From: Phoronis ovalis
Lineage: Eukaryota; Phoronida; Phoronidae
NCBI GenBank assembly: GCA_028565635.1
Contig: JAOXYB010034807.1
Location: 1 to 14,009, forward strand
DNA: 14,009 bases
Direction: 5' to 3'
Shown: positions 8,681 to 14,009 of the stretch, piece by piece
Numbering within the stretch: the first letter of the stretch is position 1
Layout: each line of letters begins with the position of its first letter
Program-made: the position numbers and the translations under genes
The notes under the pieces: generated by a model
The model's database searches: none
Seen by the model: the letters and a program-made list of their open reading frames with translations, nothing else
Told to the model about the DNA's origin: nothing

Positions 8681-9363
8681 GTAATTACACTCACCTTTGG
8701 CTTTGGCTCGCTTGGAACAGTGATGCGTATGAACCAGAATGAATCAATTACTACCAGTAAAAACAATCCTGTTAATGTATCTGTTTGGCAGTATCTCGAA
8801 CATGTCAAGACAACTATTTTGAACGAGCCCGTAATTTCAACCTACTTTAGCTAACCATACTTTGATAGGCGTGCTTGTGTACTTGGCGCGCAAATGGTTA
8901 CTTGTACATGTTACGGTCACGATATGGCCAATAATATATAATTTTGAAGCTGATGTAAGCAAATAGTGTAAATTTCTATTTCGATCCGTTTTTACTGTTT
9001 CAACCCTTGTTAATCATGTTGCATTATTTTTTTTCACACCTTTAGTTCAGAAATGGAAACGAATGTGTCTTTCTGCAGCATTTTGAACTCGAAGAAAAGG
9101 TTAATTTTATATTTAATTTCAATTGCTTACTTTAGTCAGAGCGGTCAGACACTTTTTCAATTAAAGGGAGGTGCGTTTTTAGTGTTTTTAGAATTACCGA
9201 TTTCAGAAAATATCAGTTAAGTAATCGGAAAGGGTCGCTGAAACATCTCGGTGCTGCCAGAAAAAATTGAAAGCAAAAAAAAATGCTATATCCACTCCAA
9301 TTGTAACAATACACCCAAGAATAACTGCTAACGTAAAAAAAACAACATTCTTTCTGTTCCAAA
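8681..9363. other. No supported gene
   Basis: Mostly AT-rich unique-looking sequence. A lone AAAGGGAGGTGCGTTTTT at about 9163-9180 resembles the units of the following G-run array and may be its diverged start. The open frame 9267-9449 (+) runs into that array and is spurious. Confidence 0.45.
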
Positions 9364-9523
9364 GGGGGGATGCACGTGTTTTCCTGTCAGTTCTAAAGGG
9401 GGTACGTAATTACTATTTCAAAAGGGGGTGCGTTATAACATTACGTTAATGGTCCTCCCATTTCAAAAGGGGGAGTGCTATCATTAAATATATATGTTCC
9501 TCCCATTTCAATAGGGGGGGGGG
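9364..9523 (+). repeat. G-run array, five TTCAAAAGGGGG units
   Basis: G-runs of five to ten bases start at 9364, 9398, 9424, 9469 and 9514, each preceded by TTCNAAA or similar. Three are followed by TGCGTT or TACGTA. The last two gaps are both 45 bases and include CTCCCATTTCA, suggesting recent unit duplication there. Gaps are too long for a simple intramolecular G-quadruplex. Confidence 0.65.
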
Positions 9524-9557
9524 TGCGTTCGCACGCAACGCACCCGCCCCCCCCCCC
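9514..9557. repeat. G/C-run hairpin
   Basis: Ten Gs (9514-9523) lead into TGCGTT; after a 7-base loop (9530-9536), AACGCACCC (9537-9545), a single G, and eleven Cs (9547-9557) complete the other arm. Nine core pairs plus at least seven G-C pairs make it the strongest short foldback in the window. It sits at the end of the G-run array and probably marks an element end. Confidence 0.7.
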
Positions 9558-9601
9558 ATCTGACGGGCCTGTTAGTGAAATAACATTTTGTTGGTACTAG
9601 T

Positions 9602-10020
9602 CTCCGGGGGGTACTGTCATTCAAAGTCACCATATATGTGCCGCCCAATAGGCCCCTTTTTTCAGCTCCAGCATTTACCACAGGGTATGTTTTTCACGCT
9701 TCTCAAAATTTATTTACCACAGGGTATACATTTGTTACTGGATATTTACCACAGGATATATATATAATTTCAAAAAATATTCGTTTACCACAGGGTATAT
9801 ATTTCTTGGAGATCGCATTTACGACAGGTATGAAAAATAAAGTTCGAATTTTTACGAAATTTATTTACCACAGGGTATAATTTATAAGTGAATTTTACTC
9901 AGGGTATCTATTTCGGGAGAGTTATTTACAACAGCGTATATTTTCTCTGTTTTTTTCATTTACGACAGAGTATATTTTTGGTGACTTTTATTTACTAAAG
10001 GGTCAGAATTTTTTACTAAT
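9602..10020 (+). mobile_element. Second element of the GGGGGGTACT family, right end unresolved
   Basis: The left terminus CTCCGGGGGGTACT (9602-9615) matches the ends of the 7903-8301 element. The block ATGTGCCGCCCA lies at 9636-9647, exactly 34 bases inside the end, the same offset as GTGTGCAGCCCA in the first element (7937). An internal array follows. I found no inverted copy of the terminus on the right, nor a second exact copy of the flanking GTACTAGT, so the element is probably truncated and the right bound is approximate. Open frames 9638-9880 and 10035-10232 (+) are by-products of the repeats. Confidence 0.6.
9674..10005 (+). repeat. Internal array of TTTACCACAGGGTAT units
   Basis: Ten units start at 9674, 9713, 9745, 9784, 9818, 9864, 9894, 9925, 9959 and 9991, spaced 30 to 46 bases. 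Units 1, 2, 4 and 6 are near-identical. The rest degrade progressively (TTTACGACAGG, TTTACAACAGCG, TTTACTAAAGGG). The intervening sequences are AT-rich and unrelated to each other. Confidence 0.85.
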
Positions 10021-10310
10021 AACTACCAACTTTTTTGTCAAGTACTGGTCATTATTTATGGGGGAGGGGAGCAACTTGCGGGAAAGGGTATGCTTCTTTT
10101 ACTGGCGGGATTCTGTTTTCCGGATTCCTAACAGTACGTTCTCACTCAAAATGCCCAGGTCACTTGTGTAATGGGTGGGTTCACATATTCGAACATCGCG
10201 AAAAGACTGGTTTTCCCGCTGGTAGCCGTTAATAATGTTAATGACGTTAGACAGTTCTACTTTAGAAGAGGTAACATGGGTTGGAATCTAATCAAGGATA
10301 ACATAAACAA
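10021..10310. other. No supported gene
   Basis: A G-rich segment near 10060-10075 and short GC-richer words follow the array and may be the decayed right part of the 9602 element. I see no coding signal. Confidence 0.4.
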
Positions 10311-10382
10311 AACACAGATGCACCAATGGGTGTATCTGTGATAATAAACACGGATGCACCAATTGGGGTATCTGCAGTAATA
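10311..10382. repeat. 36-bp tandem pair with internal hairpin
   Basis: 10311-10346 and 10347-10382 are adjacent 36-base copies matching at 30 positions. In copy 1, CAGATGCACC pairs with GGTGTATCTG across a 4-base loop. In copy 2 the arms are less complementary, so the stem has not been kept by compensating changes. Confidence 0.75.
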
Positions 10383-10998
10383 AAAACGTTTGTACTATAT
10401 ATGTGAAATATTTCCCCGTAAAATGGCTTATCTCGTCTTGATTGCGGTATATGTATACTTTTAGTTTTAGCACAACTATACAGTAGCCTTCAACAACTTC
10501 ATATTGATTTAATTATCGGGGAAAAGTAAAACTAAAAATTTGGCTGTGACCGTACAGAGTATTGGAATAGTTTATTTAGAAATAAAATTTTACAGACAAG
10601 TTGGAATGATTTTACACTTTATGTAGAAATCAGCACTTTATTTCCTTATGAAACCCAAACGTCTCCATTGTATGTATATAATCCTATCAAATTTTTAAAA
10701 TTTGAGAGACGCTTTTGTAGATCTATATATAAAGAAAATTTTCGCCAAGTTTCAGTTGTGTAAGTGTAATGGTTTCTGACGTAATTTTTTTTGAAAATTA
10801 AAATTCGAAAAATACCATATTTCCACAAAACGAACGCTTATGAGATCACGAGAATTATTTTCAACCTTTTTCCTTTGGGTTCACCAACAATACATGTAAC
10901 CTTCTTCGCAAAAATGTATACTTTTACTTGTCTATCTCTTCATTTTGGTTATGAAGTTATAGTCAAATAATAAAGTTTTTTGTATCTCAAGTCCTTAA
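10383..10998. other. No supported gene
   Basis: AT-rich sequence. The open frame 10646-10828 (-) and the one at 10288-10473 (-) are short and composition-driven. Confidence 0.45.
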
Positions 10999-11148
10999 GT
11001 AAAATCGTATGTTGAAAGAAATAATACAACATTTCGTTTGGCGGACTGCTTGCAATTGGTGAAAGAGGCATTATCATCAATAAGCCAAGAAGATTGGAAA
11101 AAAGCAATTGAGCACGTCATCAAGGAACATTTTAGGAGACTGACATAA
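10999..11148 (+). pseudogene. Transposase C-terminal-like fragment
   Basis: After an in-frame TAA at 10996-10998, a frame runs 49 codons to TAA 11146-11148. It reads VKSYVERNNTTFRL, then LQLVKEALSSISQEDWKKAI and EHVIKEHFRRLT. The order VK-x-YV, N-x2-F, L-x2-EA, EDWKK and HV resembles, from memory, the helical tail that follows the catalytic glutamate in Tc1/pogo-like DDE transposases of invertebrates. No catalytic residues are present in the window, and nothing upstream continues the frame. A spliced last exon using the AG at 10998-10999 is possible, but a fragment of a dead transposon is simpler. The match is a judgement of pattern, not a search result. Confidence 0.4.
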
Positions 11149-12378
11149 TTATTGACCATATTGACCCAATTATTATTAACTCAGAAAGCCATAGCAATAG
11201 CGAAACAGAGTTGACATGGTGATTAGGAATACAGACATCTTTCACTATTTAAATGTGTATAAAGTATAACATGTTTCGTGCGCTTTTTTACGCTATGAAT
11301 AAATAGGCTATAACACATTAATTTTTATAATTATTTGCTATTGATATATTGTTTACATTAAAATATTCTTTAAAATAAATAGTAACAAACATATTTACAC
11401 TTCGTAAGCATTGTGGAAAAAACTCCCAGCTCAAACATTGGATGTTTTGGCAATTTTTTACATGTCATATACGAAAATTAAACTGTGATAAACATCATAC
11501 AGAGATTCTGCATATTTCCCATGGTTGGACCTTGTTCCTTGTGCATGAAGCTCTTCTAACTACCCTCCTAATGATTTTCGGCGACATTTAGTGAGAATAT
11601 TTGTTTTCTATGCTGGATATCTATTAGTGTTTTAATTAGATCAAACAATGCAAATCACGATTTCATATTTTTTTTAGTGGGGTGTTTTACACAAAACGGT
11701 GATATAAGATGACAAACAACCAATTCAATTCCACCCTCATGCAATTGACTACTCTGGCGCAACCCGCCATGAACTTGCACAAGAAATACCACTATTCCAC
11801 TTAAGTATTTTTGCTTAAAATGAAAAAAATTAAATGAGTAGCCAAACTAAGCTTCATTTTCTCAACGATATTCGTAGTAATATATAAAGTGCAGCTCTAA
11901 ACCTCTGACTACTCAACTTTGCTAATGGGAATGTTTAAACCACCAGCAGATGAAGTTTTCTGGTCCACATATTTTACCTCTACAACTTGTGCTAAAGCAG
12001 CCAGGACGGATTTATACACTTATAAAACAACTTTTTTTTTACAAAACATTTATAAAACAATTTTTTAACCTGTTTTCATCAGGTAAGGGAAATGTTGAAA
12101 CAGATTGTGAATAAAAATTGTTATTTTGTCGCTATCCCAGAATGCAACAGTAGTCATCTTTCCAGTTCCAGAAATTAGCAGAAGGCAAAACAAAGTTGTA
12201 GTATTGTGTAAGTTTTGTACAGCTACCTATTTTTTGATTGATAATTTTGGTTGATATTGTGAATCCATGTCTGGTCAAATATTTTATGATATATTTTCGA
12301 CAGAAATAAAAGTTACTGGTGAATGTACGGACTGTCTCTACTGACTACTCTAATCCTGGCCCAGAATGAGAATGAGAG
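11149..12378. other. No supported gene
   Basis: AT-rich. AATAAA words occur near 11297 and 11374. A short duplicated TTTATAAAACAA lies near 12019 and 12048. A pyrimidine-rich CAG at 12080-12082 is followed by about 31 open codons but is itself part of a GTAAGG donor-like word, so I do not call an exon. Confidence 0.45.
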
Positions 12379-12508
12379 TTAAAACCAGTAGACGTTATAT
12401 AGCCTCTTGCAACCACACTCTCTGTGTGTCAAAAAATTCAATAAATTCAAGCCAAAAGTGTCGTCTTGTTTGTCTCTAATACTCCTTCTTGTATTATCTG
12501 CCTCTTGA
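12379..12508 (-). repeat. Dispersed repeat, copy C, left arm of a large inverted pair
   Basis: Same orientation as copy A and close to it over CTCTTGCAA, ACACTC, GTGTGTCAAAAAATTCA and CTTGTTTGTCTCT. It has a local duplication AATTCAATAAATTCAA. It faces copy D across about 100 bases. Confidence 0.7.
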
Positions 12509-12610
12509 AGCATGAATAATACTGTTCAGGTGAATTTTTGCATATACAAGATGGACATTTCGCGTTGGTCTTGAGTGGTATATAATGGATTTGTACGCTA
12601 AATGTCACCC

Positions 12611-12739
12611 ACAATAAGGAGCGTCAGAGACAAAAAAAAACACGACAATTTTGGTTTGAATTTGTTGACACAAGGTGAGTGTTTTTGCAAGAGGCCAACT
12701 TATACCGGTTTTTACACTATCTGGGTTGTGACCCTACTA
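12611..12739 (+). repeat. Dispersed repeat, copy D, right arm of a large inverted pair
   Basis: Its reverse complement aligns with copy C: TTGTGTCAACAAATTCAA, GTGTTTTTTTTTGTCTCT, CTCCTTATTGT. It extends to the TATCTGGG...GTGACCCTACTA tail that copy C lacks. The AAGGTGAGT word inside is a good splice donor shape. The open frame 12602-12817 (+) is a by-product of this repeat. Confidence 0.7.
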
Positions 12740-13089
12740 CTCCAGCCAGTCCAGGGTAAACCCGGAATTTCTCTACTCTGGACTACTAGACCTAGTATTC
12801 GTGTGCCAAAGAGCTAGCTGTTCAGGAAAACTAGGTTAGAGGAAGAACACTGTCGTCCTATAATAGTATAATGCTAAGAATGGGGTCGTCAGTATGGCGT
12901 ATCAGTCAAGTTGTACATGGACGTATCTATGTGAATTCACTTGGATCAGAAAATAAAAAAATATGAATTCAATATTGAAGAGGTTTCTGAATTATAACAA
13001 CGTGATGAATATTGTCAAAAAAGAGTATTGTGTGACTTTAGTGGATTGCAGTGTTCGAACGTGTAACCTTTTGTGATGATTAATTTCAG
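12740..13089. other. No supported gene; upstream flank of candidate exon
   Basis: A short GC-richer patch with repeated CTACTC and TCTGGAC words lies at 12735-12800, then AT-rich sequence. It ends in GATTAATTTCAG, the acceptor proposed for the exon at 13090. Confidence 0.4.
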
Positions 13090-13385
13090 CTTTAAGTTAG
13101 CAAAGCGTGTCTGCCAAAAATGGGTTATTTATTGTCGGACTAATGGGATGTCGGACTATCGAGCTGACCCCCTTTGTGGCTATGCTGCGAAGATGTATGT
13201 TGAAAAAGCAGATAAAGCTGTGACATTTATTAAGCCAAATTTAAGTGAGTGTAGGAGTCCAGACAGTGACTCTAGAGACGTGTCTCCTCGTGGATGGGCC
13301 TTTGGAAATGCAAAAAAATCTAACAGATCTACTGACAAACAAAACTTACACTTGAAGCATCTCTTTAGTCAAGGACATATTACAG
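13090..13385 (+). CDS. Candidate internal exon 1 of a + strand gene, unknown
   Basis: The acceptor is ATTAATTTCAG (to 13089), with TTAAT as a plausible branch region, and the donor is ACAG|GTAAAA at 13385/13386. One frame is open throughout from TTT at 13091: FKLAKRVCQKWVIYCRTNG, then a cysteine and tyrosine segment MSDYRADPLCGYAAKMYV, a polar serine-rich part SECRSPDSDSRDVSPRG, and a basic HLKHLFSQGHIT end. It uses a mixed codon set unlike the AT-rich flanks. The frame would start with GTG/ATG at 13073-13078 if unspliced, which I consider less likely than an acceptor. No signal peptide, membrane helix or known domain is seen. The exon ends with one base of a split codon. Confidence 0.5.
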
Positions 13386-13460
13386 GTAAAAAAATAGATG
13401 CTGATACTGGTGGGAAAAATGAGTTCTGAATTTTGTGCTGATTGATAAATTTTTTTTCAG
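13386..13460 (+). other. Candidate 75-nt intron
   Basis: It starts GTAAAA and ends AAATTTTTTTTCAG, with TGCTGAT about 25 bases before the end as a good branch-site match. Splicing it joins a phase-1 end to an exon whose frame then continues open through 14 codons to a TAG. Unspliced, the frame ends at TGA 13427-13429. Confidence 0.5.
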
Positions 13461-13802
13461 CTGTAAAGTATTTAAACTCTACTAATTTTTTGTTCAGTAT
13501 TAGCTAGAAAGAGTATACATTATCTGCCCACGAACCGGTTGCTGAGGCAGCTTCTGCCATTACTGTTTCACATCCAATAAGGCAAGGCTGTGATTTGTGT
13601 GAAATTTGCAGAAAACATAGATTAAGTGAAAAAATGTCTCTAAAGCAATTAAAAATGATTTGTGAAGATTTAAATTTATGTGATGGAGAAACATTCAAGT
13701 GGATGATTAAATACATAACACTAATCCAAGAATTCCTGAAACAGTGCACATTTGGGTGTTATCTGAATGCTCAATACTGCGTAACGTATTTGTTGGACAA
13801 AG
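13461..13802 (+). pseudogene. Candidate exon 2 with an in-frame TAG; coding-like on both sides
   Basis: Joined to the 13090 exon, the frame reads VKYLNSTNFLFSIS, meets TAG at 13505-13507, then continues in the same frame for about 98 codons: EYTLSAHEPVAEAASAITV, a C-x2-C-x2-C motif in CDLCEICRKHRLSEK, then lysine-rich helical segments (SLKQLKMICEDLNLCDGE, IQEFLKQC). It ends at a donor AAAG|GTTAAT (13802/13803) or at TAA 13805-13807. An alternative acceptor AAAG at 13511 keeps phase and skips the TAG, but its pyrimidine tract is interrupted. The part after 13508 may thus be a genuine exon in a live gene, or the whole may be a pseudogene. No family is recognised; the three cysteines suggest a small metal-binding or disulfide site but do not prove it. 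Confidence 0.45.
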
Positions 13803-14009
13803 GTTAATATTTTGTCTATGTCATCTTTATAGATATATTATATGAACAGTGATTCAATTACCACAAATTATACTGTAATTAGTTTCCATGAAGATTTGTA
13901 ATTCATTGTGCAACCTATTGAGATTGTATCTGTTTTTCTTTTTTTTTCTTCCAATTTTCAAACGTCTATAACTTGGAGACGCTTTGAGCTATGGGTGTCA
14001 AACTTAAGG
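13803..14009. other. Probable intron start or downstream flank
   Basis: It begins GTTAAT after the candidate exon and is AT-rich with a long T run at 13934-13951 followed by CCAATTTTCAAACG. The pyrimidine run could precede another exon beyond the window edge. No coding frame can be confirmed in the remaining bases. Confidence 0.35.

Noticed and set aside
9674-10005. CRISPR-like look of short repeats with unrelated spacers
   Set aside because: Units are degenerate and 15 bases, spacers vary from about 15 to 31 bases, the host is clearly eukaryotic, and no cas-like gene is present.
9602-10047. Possible target duplication GTACTAGT (9594-9601) versus GTACTGGT (near 10040)
   Set aside because: One mismatch in eight and no inverted terminus next to the right copy, so chance is as likely.
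9638-10232. Plus-strand open frames reading repeated FTTGY and similar
   Set aside because: The repetition simply translates the TTTACCACAGGGTAT array; the frame is a by-product.
12083-12178. About 31 open codons after a CAG acceptor, reading VREMLKQIVNKNCYFVAIPE
   Set aside because: The length is within chance expectation, the frame is open upstream too, and the putative acceptor overlaps a donor-like GTAAGG. There is no matching donor in frame.

Overview
The window reads as AT-rich, intron-rich, repeat-laden animal DNA, not prokaryotic or viral. No open frame exceeds 162 codons. The coding-looking stretches are short and bounded by GT...AG splice signals, polyadenylation signals are present, and about 3 kb is a nest of foldback and terminal-inverted-repeat elements. 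An invertebrate fits best. A mollusc, perhaps a bivalve, is my guess from general repeat style, and no marker gene proves it.

Layout. Positions 1-4654 are non-coding, probably the last long intron of a + strand gene. The terminal exon of that gene appears to be 4655-4758, with a strong acceptor, a stop and AATAAA signals at 4919 and 5091. At 5131-5520 the minus strand carries a tandemly duplicated exon-like segment. Foldbacks lie at 5905-6050 and 6297-6354. A protein-like patch of uncertain strand lies at about 6737-6892.

From 7251 to about 10010 is a repeat cluster: (a) a dispersed repeat present in four copies in the window; (b) a 399-bp element at 7903-8301 with 20-bp terminal inverted repeats and a perfect 8-bp target duplication; (c) a foldback at 8466-8680; (d) a G-run array ending in a G/C hairpin at 9364-9557; (e) a second element starting at 9602 that has the same terminal block as (b) but a different internal array of about ten 15-bp motifs.

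Beyond it are a 36-bp tandem hairpin pair (10311-10382), a short fragment resembling the C-terminal end of a DDE transposase (10999-11148), and a large inverted pair of dispersed-repeat copies (12379-12508 and 12611-12739). The right end holds two candidate + strand exons (13090-13385 and 13461-13802) joined by a phase-compatible 75-nt intron. The second exon has an in-frame TAG, so this is a pseudogene, an alternatively spliced gene or a sequence error.

No gene function is assigned with confidence. The most interesting signal is the pair of elements that share a roughly 46-nt terminal block at fixed spacing but carry unrelated short-period internal arrays.
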